DNA from: JAWKZG01 sp041396125
Lineage (GTDB): Bacteria; Pseudomonadota; Gammaproteobacteria; Competibacterales; Competibacteraceae
Reading direction: 5' to 3'
DNA length: 64,000 nt
Assembly (NCBI GenBank): GCA_041396125.1
Contig: JAWKZG010000005.1
Span: 248,001-312,000, forward strand
Shown here in pieces: positions 16,908 to 24,457 of this stretch. The notes below the pieces were generated by a model that saw only the letters and a program-made list of their open reading frames with translations, was not told the origin of the DNA and did no database searches. A program made the position numbers and the translations under genes. Every line of letters begins with the position of its first letter. Position 1 is the stretch's first letter.

Positions 16908-17591
16908 ATGACCCATGCAATGATGATGAACAAGCAACCCCGTATTACCCTGATTCACGCTACGCCCCTGTCGATTGCTCCCATTGAGCAGGCTTTTGCA
17001 GCTGCCTGGCCGCAAGCCGAGCTGGTCAATTTACTGGAAGATTCCCTCAGCCGTGACCGTGCTCGCGACGGCCAGCTCACCGCAGCCATGTGCCAGCGGT
17101 TCGAGACGCTGGCCGATTATGCGGTCGACATCGGTTCGGATGCGATTCTGTTTACCTGCTCGGCTTTTGCCGGGGCTATCGAGCAGGTTCAGCAGAAACT
17201 CTCTATTCCGGTGCTCAAACCCAATGAAGCGATGCTCGAAGCCGCTCTCGAATATGGCAGTCGGCTCGCTATCGTGGCAACATTTCCGGCAACGATTGAT
17301 TCCATGACGGCGGAGCTGCAGGCATATGCCACAGCGCGCGGTGTCACCCTGCAGCTGCAGACCCGGCTCGCCAACGGTGCCATGCAGGCTCTGGCCGAAG
17401 GCGATGCGGCCCGTCATGACAGCCTGATCATCGAGCTCGCGCGGGATATTGAAAATGTTGACGCGGTGCTGCTGGCGCAGTTTTCCATGGCACGGGCCCG
17501 GTCCGGCGTGGAGCAGGTGGTCACTGCACCGGTGTTAACCTCCCCGGACAGCGCTGTGCCCAAACTGCAGCGCCTGCTCAATCAGGTCTGA
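16908..17591 (+). CDS. Aspartate/glutamate racemase family protein
   Basis: 227-residue member of the Asp/Glu/hydantoin racemase and arylmalonate decarboxylase superfamily. The first catalytic Cys is in ILFTCSAFAGAIE (about residue 84). The C-terminal counterpart reads VLLAQFSMARA and has no cysteine, so a two-base cofactor-free racemase mechanism is doubtful; one-Cys members act as decarboxylases or isomerases or are uncharacterised. Divergent from the pilin-fusion gene and followed by an unrelated SUMF1-domain gene. Start ATG 16908; later in-frame ATGs at 16920-16926 are also possible. Confidence 0.8.
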   Translation: MTHAMMMNKQPRITLIHATPLSIAPIEQAFAAAWPQAELVNLLEDSLSRDRARDGQLTAAMCQRFETLADYAVDIGSDAILFTCSAFAGAIEQVQQKLSIPVLKPNEAMLEAALEYGSRLAIVATFPATIDSMTAELQAYATARGVTLQLQTRLANGAMQALAEGDAARHDSLIIELARDIENVDAVLLAQFSMARARSGVEQVVTAPVLTSPDSAVPKLQRLLNQV

Positions 17592-17689
17592 CCGGGCCTG
17601 AGCAAACGCAATCAGTAGTTGCCCCCTGATTGCGTAGCATAGTATCCCGTTAGCCCCGGTCACAACCGCAACTCTCCAGAGGAGTTCTC

Positions 17690-18691
17690 ATGTTCAACAT
17701 GCCCCGTTCTCAACAAGGTTTATGGCTCATCATCATTCTGTTGCTTATCCTTTTGGGGCTATGCCTGGGGTTCGGATTCTGGCGGGATGGACCCTCGCCA
17801 AGCACGCCACCAGCACCAAGCGTACCGACAGGGGCCAGCCAGCCCGATAACCAGTCCAATAATCAGGCCGCCAACCAGACCAGCGCTGGCAGCCCAACCA
17901 ACACAGCTGCCCCCCACATCATTGAACAACTGCGCGATACACTGGCAAGTGGCGGCCAGGGACCGGAGCTGGTGCTGGTGCCAGCTGGCTCTTTTCAAAT
18001 GGGTTCACCTGACAGCGAGCCTGGTCGGTATCCCAATGAGCGCCTGCACACGGTGACCATCGAACACACGTTTGCTATCAGCCGTTACGAAATCAGCTTC
18101 GATGAGTACGCCCTGTTCGCCCAGGTCAGTGGGCATCCCCTGCCCAGCGACCAGGACTGGGGCCAGAAACAGCACCCGGTGATCAATGTCAGCTGGCAGG
18201 ATGCGGTAGCGTACACCGACTGGTTATCGACCCAGACCGGACAACACTACCGCCTGCCGACAGAGGCGGAGTGGGAGTATGCAGCACGGGCTGGCACCCA
18301 GACTGCCTACTGGTGGGGCGACACGTTTAAACCCGCCTGGCTCAACTGTTATGGCTGTGATCCGAACAAAGAGCTCAGCACCCCACTACCGGTCGGGCAA
18401 TTTCCGGCTAATGCGTTTGGTCTGTACGATGTGCTGGGTAATGTCTGGGAATGGACCTGCTCCAATTACAGCGAAACCTATGACGGCTCGGAAACCCGCT
18501 GCAGCGAGGCTGCCGACGAAAGCAATAAAGCCATCCGGGGCGGGTCGTATCAGAACCGGCCAGTCGTTACACCGCGTTTCACACCGCAGGAAGGAGAACG
18601 CCACGCGCTGCGGTGCGCTGTGCGGGATTATTTTTATCCCGATGATCGCAATGATATTCTCGGCTTCCGGGTTGTAAGAACACTGCAATAA
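17690..18691 (+). CDS. SUMF1/formylglycine-generating-like protein
   Basis: 333 residues. An N-terminal membrane anchor (about 10-32) is followed by a Pro/Asn/Gln/Thr-rich linker (35-80) and a SUMF1/EgtB-type C-lectin-like domain: VPAGSFQMGSPDSEPGRYPNE, ISRYEISFDEYALF, PVINVSWQDAVAYTDWLS, YRLPTEAEWEYAARAG, FGLYDVLGNVWEWTCS, RGGSYQN and DILGFRVVR. It is placed in the periplasm by the anchor. True formylglycine-generating enzymes need a Cys pair in the C-terminal part; only RCAVRDYF is seen, so it may be a structural or substrate-specific relative and not a sulfatase modifier. No sulfatase gene is in the window. GGAG lies 6-9 bases before the ATG. Confidence 0.88.
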   Translation: MFNMPRSQQGLWLIIILLLILLGLCLGFGFWRDGPSPSTPPAPSVPTGASQPDNQSNNQAANQTSAGSPTNTAAPHIIEQLRDTLASGGQGPELVLVPAGSFQMGSPDSEPGRYPNERLHTVTIEHTFAISRYEISFDEYALFAQVSGHPLPSDQDWGQKQHPVINVSWQDAVAYTDWLSTQTGQHYRLPTEAEWEYAARAGTQTAYWWGDTFKPAWLNCYGCDPNKELSTPLPVGQFPANAFGLYDVLGNVWEWTCSNYSETYDGSETRCSEAADESNKAIRGGSYQNRPVVTPRFTPQEGERHALRCAVRDYFYPDDRNDILGFRVVRTLQ

Positions 18692-18745
18692 GATCTCGAA
18701 TCCACTAATAACCTCCTACTACTCACCCAAGCTGGAGCTATCCTG

Positions 18746-19210
18746 ATGCTTAAAAATCTCAATCCCCTGCTGACACCGGAATTACTGTACGTGCTGCGCG
18801 CCATGGGCCACGGTGATGAACTGGTGCTGGCTGATGCTAATTTTCCGGCCTATTCGATTGCGGCTGACACCGTCTACGGCGATGTGATCCGGCTGGAAGG
18901 CGTCAATATCGTCCAGGCGGCCGAGGCGATTCTGTCGGTACTGCCGCTGGACAGCTTTGTCGATGCCCCGATACAGCGCATGGAAATTATCGGCCAGCCC
19001 ACCGAACTGGCCGATGTGCAAAAAGATCTTCAGCAACTAGTGCGCCGAATCGATCCCGACCGAGACTGGCCGATGGGCGCTCTGGAGCGGCAGGCGTTTT
19101 ACACTCGCGCCCGCCAGGCTTATGCGGTTGTGCTCACCAGCGAGCGTCTGCCCTACGGTGATTTTCTGCTCACCAAAGGCGTTATCGGCCCGACCGGCGA
19201 GGTCGTCTGA
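18746..19210 (+). CDS. RbsD/FucU family sugar mutarotase
   Basis: 154-residue member of the RbsD/FucU pyranase-mutarotase family, which interconverts anomers of fucose or ribose. The hallmarks are LLYVLRAMGHGDELVLADANFPA (catalytic His and Asp), the FxDAPI-type segment SFVDAPIQRMEI and the C-terminal ERLPYGDFLLTKGVI. FucU-like length and ending favour L-fucose mutarotase. No fucose operon is present. Followed by a likely terminator at 19223. Confidence 0.88.
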   Translation: MLKNLNPLLTPELLYVLRAMGHGDELVLADANFPAYSIAADTVYGDVIRLEGVNIVQAAEAILSVLPLDSFVDAPIQRMEIIGQPTELADVQKDLQQLVRRIDPDRDWPMGALERQAFYTRARQAYAVVLTSERLPYGDFLLTKGVIGPTGEVV

Positions 19211-19222
19211 AACGCGAACACC

Positions 19223-19254
19223 TGCCTGCCAGCGCTCAGGCACACCGTTTTTTT
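19223..19254 (+). terminator. Likely rho-independent terminator
   Basis: TGCCTG (19223-19228) pairs with CAGGCA (19237-19242), followed by CACCG and seven Ts (19248-19254), 12 bases after the FucU stop. Confidence 0.5.
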
Positions 19255-19350
19255 ACGCTCATTCGCGAGCTGTAATCTTTTAACGTTTATTTGACGCCCG
19301 CATCCACTCTTCTTTAACGCGCTGCCTCTAAAGTGGCACCTACCGAAGCA

Positions 19351-19454
19351 TACGACACTGCCGCGACCAGGGACAAACGCTATCCCAATCATCAAACGGA
19401 CCACAGGCCCGGCACGGAGCTGGACCTGGACAGAAAGCAGCGAGCGGTGTCGTA
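19351..19454 (+). promoter_or_regulatory. Long-range RNA stem upstream of DUF1127 gene
   Basis: TACGACACTGC (19351-19361) pairs with GCGGTGTCGTA (19444-19454) over 11 positions including one G-U. It encloses 82 bases and ends 43 bases before the ATG of the DUF1127 gene. Candidate structured 5' leader. The rest of the 19211-19497 gap holds the FucU terminator and no ORF. Confidence 0.4.
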
Positions 19455-19497
19455 GCCCGGTATTTTTAAACAGCCTTTTAAATCAGGGACAGTAGCA

Positions 19498-19791
19498 ATG
19501 AATATGGATATAGATATGGATATAGATATGGATATGGACATGTATAAAGATAGGCAAGGAAGCGCAAACAGGAACAGGGATAACGTATTGTCATGGCGGC
19601 CCGGACGCGCCCAGCACCGGATGCTCGCCTGGGTAAAGCAATGGCACGTTTGGCGGCAACACGCCAAAGCCCGGCGTTACCTGAGCCAGTTACCGGATCA
19701 TCTGTTACAGGATATGGGTCTGCATCAAACCGACCTCAGACTTGCCAGGGGATCACACCATGGCACTGATTTCCTGCAGCGTCTGATCTGA
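19498..19791 (+). CDS. DUF1127 small protein with repetitive Met-Asp N-terminus
   Basis: 97-residue basic protein. The C-terminal DUF1127 motif is recognisable (RYLSQLPDHLLQDMGLHQTDL, about residues 58-78), as in YjiS-like proteins and the small DUF1127 regulators linked to RNA or phosphate and carbon metabolism in proteobacteria. The first 15 residues are a Met-Asp-Ile-Asp repeat encoded by a 12-bp tandem repeat. A start codon could also be any of the repeated ATGs, the last being the ATG in GACATG at about 19540, which leaves the family domain intact. Confidence 0.75.
   Translation: MNMDIDMDIDMDMDMYKDRQGSANRNRDNVLSWRPGRAQHRMLAWVKQWHVWRQHAKARRYLSQLPDHLLQDMGLHQTDLRLARGSHHGTDFLQRLI
19505..19542 (+). 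repeat. 12-bp/6-bp tandem repeat at the start of the DUF1127 gene
   Basis: ATGGATATAGAT occurs twice in a row, followed by the variant units ATGGATATGGACATG. All units are multiples of three and every unit starts with ATG, so length changes keep the frame and offer several alternative starts. Confidence 0.8.
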
Positions 19792-19847
19792 TTATCCCGC
19801 CAGATAAGCAATGCGTATTACAGTGAATTCAAGGATGACAGAATCAC

Positions 19848-20240
19848 ATGAACAAGTTTGTAGTAACGATGGCAAGCGTGGCATTGACAGCCAGTTTGTT
19901 AGGCCAGAGCTCCACCTCACAGGCTTATGCCCCGCAGGTGGTCGCCAAGATGCTAAGCCCGGAACAAAAACAGATTTTGTTCGACTCGTCGCACCCGTCT
20001 TACAGCGCTCGCATTTCACAGCAGGCGCTATTGGAACTGGGCGAAAAAGCATATTGGCGCAGTTGCGAAAGCTGCCATGGTGTGGTGCCCGAAGCGCTGC
20101 CCCATCAGGATCGGATTCAGTTCGGTCGGGTGGTGCTGAACGGTCAGGGCAATATGCCGGGCCTTGGTTTTAAACTGGAGCTTATGGAAGTGGAGGCTAT
20201 CCGGCAGTATCTCGCCCATAGCGCCCGGCAAGAAGCTTAA
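19848..20240 (+). CDS. Periplasmic c-type cytochrome
   Basis: 130-residue monoheme cytochrome c. The signal peptide covers about residues 1-27. The heme-binding CESCH is at residues 73-77 (WRSCESCHGVV), and the likely axial ligand Met103 sits in GQGNMPGLG. VEAIRQYLAHSA is the C-terminal helix of the class I fold. The spacing fits small quinoprotein-associated or electron-shuttle cytochromes. No dehydrogenase partner is next to it. Start ATG 19848. Confidence 0.9.
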   Translation: MNKFVVTMASVALTASLLGQSSTSQAYAPQVVAKMLSPEQKQILFDSSHPSYSARISQQALLELGEKAYWRSCESCHGVVPEALPHQDRIQFGRVVLNGQGNMPGLGFKLELMEVEAIRQYLAHSARQEA

Positions 20241-20313
20241 GAAGCTATTGCAGCAACGCGTTCTAAAAAACCGGCAGGGCCGCAAACCGCACCCTGTCTT
20301 ACAGGAAAAGACA

Positions 20314-21312
20314 ATGGAAGATGGCATGATGGACATTCAGCAAACACACCACAAGGATGGCATAGTCAACGTACCCGCAGGATCGGAAAGCGTTGTCAAT
20401 CTGCACGCCTGCCAGACCCTGGGCGAGGGCTCCGAGACCAGTCTGCTGTTGCATTGCTCAGCCAGCACAGGCGGTCAGTGGAACAGTCTGGGTCAGCACC
20501 TGGCACAGCAACAGCGCGTTCTGCTGCCCGATTTATTCGGTCACGGCAACAGCCAGCCCTGGCATGGTCAGACGGCTTATATGCTGGAACAGGAAATCGG
20601 GGCCTTGCTGCACCTGCTTGAGCAAACCAGCGCTCCGGTACATCTGGTAGGGCATTCTTATGGCGGCGCCCTGGCGCTTATGCTGGCGTTGCGCCTGCCG
20701 CAACGGCTGCGCAGCCTGACGCTGATTGAGCCGGTCGCGCCGTTCATATTGCGCCCCGATAATGCCGCCGAGCGCTACCCGCTGGAACAATTACACCAGC
20801 TTGCCAGAACCGTACAAACGGCTTTGCTCAAAGGCGACGACTGGGCCGGTATGGGGCATTTTATCGATTACTGGAATGGCACTGGCAGCTGGGATCAGCT
20901 GAGTGTGCAACGACAAGCCGCCTATGCCCAACATATCCGGGCTATCAGCCAGCATTTCCAGGCGGCTTTCAGTGCCCAGATCGAGCCCTGTGAGTTGCGC
21001 GAACTGCGCGTTCCGACGCTGCTGTTGCGCGGCGACCGCAGCCCCATGCCCACCCACTATATTGCAGACAAGCTGGCGGCTACGCTGCCCGGCGTCAGTT
21101 ATCAGATTATTGCGCGGGCCGGGCACATGGTCCCGTTAACCCACGCCACCGCTGTAAACAGCCTGATCTGCGCCCATATTCAGCGCAACAGCGACAGCGA
21201 CAGCGTCTGGGGCACCCGGAGTACTATGGACACCGGCCTGTCGCCTACGGCCTGGCACTGGATCCGGCAGGATTCGCTGCCTGTCTGGGCGAATCGCGCC
21301 GTCGCGGCCTGA
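20314..21312 (+). CDS. Alpha/beta hydrolase
   Basis: 332-residue alpha/beta-fold hydrolase. The oxyanion strand is LLLHCSASTGGQW, the nucleophile elbow is VGHSYGG (Ser115), the acid is probably in LLRGDRSPMP, and the catalytic His is in RAGHMVPLTH. The last ~40 residues after the His form an extra tail. The substrate is unknown; the family includes esterases, C-C hydrolases and haloperoxidase-like enzymes. I take the ATG at 20314 because AGGAAAAG precedes it at good spacing; the frame stays open upstream over the cytochrome gene without meaning. Followed by a strong terminator. Confidence 0.88.
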   Translation: MEDGMMDIQQTHHKDGIVNVPAGSESVVNLHACQTLGEGSETSLLLHCSASTGGQWNSLGQHLAQQQRVLLPDLFGHGNSQPWHGQTAYMLEQEIGALLHLLEQTSAPVHLVGHSYGGALALMLALRLPQRLRSLTLIEPVAPFILRPDNAAERYPLEQLHQLARTVQTALLKGDDWAGMGHFIDYWNGTGSWDQLSVQRQAAYAQHIRAISQHFQAAFSAQIEPCELRELRVPTLLLRGDRSPMPTHYIADKLAATLPGVSYQIIARAGHMVPLTHATAVNSLICAHIQRNSDSDSVWGTRSTMDTGLSPTAWHWIRQDSLPVWANRAVAA

Positions 21313-21371
21313 AACCGCGCTACCGTCTCCTAGCGAAATACTCGCACAGTGATGTAGCGAGTGTGCTTTTT

Positions 21372-21423
21372 ACCGGTCTGCCTGGCGGGTTCCCCTACCC
21401 GACCCGGTGTGACCGGTTTTTTT
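21372..21423 (+). terminator. Rho-independent terminator after the hydrolase gene
   Basis: ACCGGTC (21372-21378) pairs with GACCGGT (21411-21417), enclosing an inner CGGGT/ACCCG stem (21386-21390 with 21397-21401), followed by seven Ts. It lies between the hydrolase and the metY leader. Confidence 0.75.
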
Positions 21424-21427
21424 ACGC

Positions 21428-21519
21428 CATTATTGCGGGGCTGTTCCCAATCTGCATCGCACTGCCTGTTTATCTATCCATCAGGAGAGATGAAGCGACA
21501 CAGGCACTTTGCAATAATG
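21428..21519 (+). promoter_or_regulatory. Structured 5' leader of metY, candidate cis-regulatory RNA
   Basis: Nested stems: closing stem CATTATTGC/GCAATAATG (21428-21436 with 21511-21519, 9 bp); inner stem TGCCTGT/ACAGGCA (21463-21469 with 21500-21506, 7 bp); terminal hairpin ATCTATCC-ATCA-GGAGAGAT (21472-21491, 7 of 8 pairs). The element ends 35 bases before the metY ATG. It does not match the SAM-I, SAM-II or SAH riboswitch cores that I can recall. Confidence 0.45.
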
Positions 21520-21554
21520 TACGCTGCCTAAAATTATTCTCAGGAGACTACTTC

Positions 21555-22874
21555 ATGGCCGATCATGAATTCGGATTTGAAACCCTGTGTCTGCACGCGG
21601 GTCAGATCCCCGATGCCGCGACCGGCGCACGTGCCGCACCGCTGTACCAGACCAGTTCGTATGTGTTCGACAGCGCCGAACATGCCGCCAGTCTGTTCAA
21701 TCTGCAGACCTTCGGCAATGTCTACTCGCGTCTGTCCAACCCCACTACAGCGATGTTCGAAGAACGCATGGCGGCGCTGGAAGGTGGCCGGGCGGCTCTG
21801 GCGGCCTCCTCCGGCATGGCGGCCGAGATGACCACCCTGCTCACCCTGCTGGAACAGGGTGACGACCTGGTTGCGGCGCGCACGCTTTACGGCGGCAGTA
21901 TCTCGCAGTTCGACGTGACATTTCGCAAAATGGGTATTAACACGATTTTCGTGGACCCGGACGAGCCCGATAATTTCCGCCGCGCGCTGACTCCGCAAAC
22001 CAAAGCCATTTTCGCCGAGACACTGGGCAATCCGGTCATCAATGTGCTCGATATCGAAGCCGTAGCGGCGATAGCCCGCGAAGCCGGCGTGCCGCTGATT
22101 CTGGACAATACCATCCCCAGCCCCTACCTGTGCCGCCCGCTTGAATGGGGAGCAGATATCGTGGTGCATTCAGCGACCAAGTTCATTTGCGGTCACGGTA
22201 CTTCCATCGGCGGGGTTTTGATCGAAGGCGGAAAATTCCCCTGGGATAACGGCAAGTTTCCTGCCATGGTCGAAGCCTCCAATGGCTATCACGGCGTGCG
22301 CTTCTATGAGACCTTCGGTGACTTCGGCTTTACCATGAAAGCCCGCATGGAAACCCTGCGCACCCTGGGACAAAGCCTGAGTCCGTTCAATGCCTGGCTG
22401 TTTATGCAAGGGCTGGAAACCCTGCCGGTACGCATGGATCGCCATTGCGATAATGCGATGGGGGTGGCGAAATTTCTGCAGGATCATCCGGCAGTCAGCT
22501 GGGTGAATTACCCCAAACTGCCGAGCAGTCAGTATTACGAGCTGGCACAGAAATATCTGCCCAAAGGTGCCAGCGCGGTTTTAACGTTCGGTATCAAGGG
22601 CGGTGCTGGCAGCAGTCTGGCGGCCGGCGAGAAATTTATCGACAGTGTCCAGTTCATGAGTCATCTGGCCAATATCGGCGATGCCAAAACACTGGTGATT
22701 CATCCCGCCTCGACCACCCACCGGCAATTATCCGAAGAGCAGCTGGCAGCAGCCGGAGTGGGTGCGGATATGATCCGGCTGTCGGTGGGACTGGAAACGC
22801 TGGATGATATTCTGTGGGATCTGGATCAGGCTTTAGCCAAAGCGACCCGGCAGACCCAGGTAGCGCTCAGCTGA
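21555..22874 (+). CDS. metY: O-acetylhomoserine (thiol)-lyase MetY
   Basis: PLP-dependent Cys/Met metabolism enzyme, 439 residues. It condenses O-acetylhomoserine (or O-succinylhomoserine) with sulfide to give homocysteine directly. Motifs: FETLCLHAGQIPD, PLYQTSSYVFDSAEHAASLF, YSRLSNPTTAMFEERMAALEGG, the cofactor Asp184 in LILDNTIPSPYL, and the Schiff-base Lys209 in VVHSATKFICGHG. The C-terminal HPASTTHRQL and IRLSVGLET are typical. The GGAG just before the ATG at 21555 decides the start. The inserted region before the C-terminus marks it as MetY type and not MetB/MetC. A homoserine O-acyltransferase gene sits 27 kb away at 49.6 kb. Confidence 0.93.
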   Translation: MADHEFGFETLCLHAGQIPDAATGARAAPLYQTSSYVFDSAEHAASLFNLQTFGNVYSRLSNPTTAMFEERMAALEGGRAALAASSGMAAEMTTLLTLLEQGDDLVAARTLYGGSISQFDVTFRKMGINTIFVDPDEPDNFRRALTPQTKAIFAETLGNPVINVLDIEAVAAIAREAGVPLILDNTIPSPYLCRPLEWGADIVVHSATKFICGHGTSIGGVLIEGGKFPWDNGKFPAMVEASNGYHGVRFYETFGDFGFTMKARMETLRTLGQSLSPFNAWLFMQGLETLPVRMDRHCDNAMGVAKFLQDHPAVSWVNYPKLPSSQYYELAQKYLPKGASAVLTFGIKGGAGSSLAAGEKFIDSVQFMSHLANIGDAKTLVIHPASTTHRQLSEEQLAAAGVGADMIRLSVGLETLDDILWDLDQALAKATRQTQVALS

Positions 22875-22949
22875 TAGTCGGCACACCTGCCAGATGATCA
22901 CGGCTACCCAGTCTGAACATTGACTGCAAACCGTGCATTATTCAACTGC

Positions 22950-22975
22950 CACCCTGCTCACACTGGAGCAGGGTG
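22950..22975. terminator. Convergent hairpin after metY and mscS
   Basis: Perfect 10-bp stem CACCCTGCTC/GAGCAGGGTG with a 6-base loop between two convergent stops. There is no T tract, so it may only protect RNA ends. Confidence 0.5.
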
Positions 22976-22989
22976 TAAAAGCGGGCGAC

Positions 22990-24345
22990 TTACGACGCGT
23001 CGTCGTTGCGGGCAAAACCTGATTCCGTCTCGTAGGCCGATGTTTTCGGCGCTGCCGCTGCTGCGGGCGCATTCGGGCTATGCCGGATATGCACATCCTG
23101 CTGCGGATAGGGAATCGAGATATCGGCCTGATCAAAACGTTCCTTGACGGCGCGGGTAATGTCCCAATATACCGCCCAGTAATCGCTGGTTTTACTCCAG
23201 GGCCGTACCACAAAATTAACCGAAGAATCCGCCAGTTCGTGCAAACGAACGACCGGAGCCGGCTCTTTCAGCACCTGCGGATGCTTGTTAATGATATCTT
23301 CCAGCACATCCTGCGCAGCCTGAATATCATCGTCATAACCGATACCAAACACCAGATCCACCCGCCGCTTGTCAGTGCCGGTTACGTTGGTGATGACATC
23401 GCCCCAGATCTGCCCGTTCGGGACTATCACAATCTGGTTGTCCGGCAGGCGCAGCGTGGTGGAGACCAGACTCATGTCCTCAACCGTACCGCTCACACCG
23501 GCTACACTGACATAATCGCCGACATCATACGGCCGATACAGCAGGATCATAATCCCCGCCGCAAAATTACTGAGCGTTCCCTGCAAAGCAAAACCAACGA
23601 TGAAGCCGGCAGCCCCGATCGCGGCCAGAAAGGGTCCGATATTCACTTCCAGCATCGAAAGTGCAATGATCAAGCCGACGAAAAACACCAGTTTCTGGAC
23701 GACATTGACGACGAAATTCTTGAGCAGATTGGTTACACCCCGAGCCCGCTCCACCACTTTACCCATGGCTTTACCGGCCAGCTTGGCCAGAAAATGAAAC
23801 ACCACCAGCACCAGCACAAACAGCACAATATTGGTGGCCCAGCGCAAACCGCCTTCAGCGGATAACAGCCAGCCGGTCACTACCGTCACAAAACTGCTGA
23901 CGTCCTTGGCATTGAGATCAATGCCCGATACTGCTGCGATATATTTTTCGTAAACCTCGACCTCGCCGCCTTTAGCGCGCAATGCTTCGATGGCACGGTT
24001 AACCCGATCGATCAGTACCGTGCGTTCCTCCTGCAGCTGGTTCACCGTTTCCAGTGCCTGCTCTTTGGCTGCACCTTCAGCGTTAAGCGCCTTGATTTGC
24101 GCAGCGCTGATCGCAGTGACTTTATCTTTCAGGACGCCAATCCAGCCTTCAACCTCGACCTTAAGTTCATCCTGGGTCAGTGGTTTTAGCAGGAAACTGA
24201 GTTCTTCCACCGAAATCTCGGCATTAGCGGTTGTAATCGGTTCAGGGGTTTCTTCTTTGGCGGCGTCCTGGGCACTGGCTGCAATACTGAAAACCAGAGA
24301 AAGCGCCATTACTGTCCGCAGTAGGGTGTTGATCATCGAAGACAT
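22990..24345 (-). CDS. MscS-family mechanosensitive channel with N-terminal extension
   Basis: About 451 residues. A signal peptide (cleavage near ASAQ) is followed by a periplasmic domain with a coiled-coil-like stretch (about 60-135, rich in Glu/Lys/Ala), then membrane helices. The pore helix and beta domain are conserved: AAIGAAGFIVGFALQGTLSN, MILLYRPYDVGDYV, VAGVSGTVEDMSL, LPDNQIVIVPNG and VFGIGYDDDI. The last ~30 residues after VHIRHSP are Ala-rich and disordered-looking. Acts as a tension-gated osmolyte release channel. GGAG precedes the ATG at 24345; an ATG at 24336 is also possible. Separated from argE by a terminator. Confidence 0.9.
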   Translation of the reverse strand: MSSMINTLLRTVMALSLVFSIAASAQDAAKEETPEPITTANAEISVEELSFLLKPLTQDELKVEVEGWIGVLKDKVTAISAAQIKALNAEGAAKEQALETVNQLQEERTVLIDRVNRAIEALRAKGGEVEVYEKYIAAVSGIDLNAKDVSSFVTVVTGWLLSAEGGLRWATNIVLFVLVLVVFHFLAKLAGKAMGKVVERARGVTNLLKNFVVNVVQKLVFFVGLIIALSMLEVNIGPFLAAIGAAGFIVGFALQGTLSNFAAGIMILLYRPYDVGDYVSVAGVSGTVEDMSLVSTTLRLPDNQIVIVPNGQIWGDVITNVTGTDKRRVDLVFGIGYDDDIQAAQDVLEDIINKHPQVLKEPAPVVRLHELADSSVNFVVRPWSKTSDYWAVYWDITRAVKERFDQADISIPYPQQDVHIRHSPNAPAAAAAPKTSAYETESGFARNDDAS

Positions 24346-24371
24346 TAAGATCAGAGCTCCAAGCAATTTAG

Positions 24372-24401
24372 AAAACCGCCAGGGCGTTAAGCACCTGGCG
24401 G
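24372..24401 (-). terminator. Rho-independent terminator after argE
   Basis: On the minus strand CCGCCAGG and CCTGGCGG form an 8-bp stem (24376-24401) followed by TTTT. It separates argE from the mscS gene. Confidence 0.65.
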
Positions 24402-24457
24402 GCGGGCATAATGGCAGTGCGGGTAGTGTTTTACAACGTATTGTTTGTCAAAGATTA

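Noticed and set aside
19392..19667. Minus-strand frame with a Ser-Ile repeat
   Set aside because: Antisense reading of the ATGGATATAGAT repeat; the plus-strand frame carries the DUF1127 domain.
20164..20313. Upstream extension of the alpha/beta hydrolase frame
   Set aside because: Overlaps the cytochrome gene; the ATG at 20314 has a good ribosome site.
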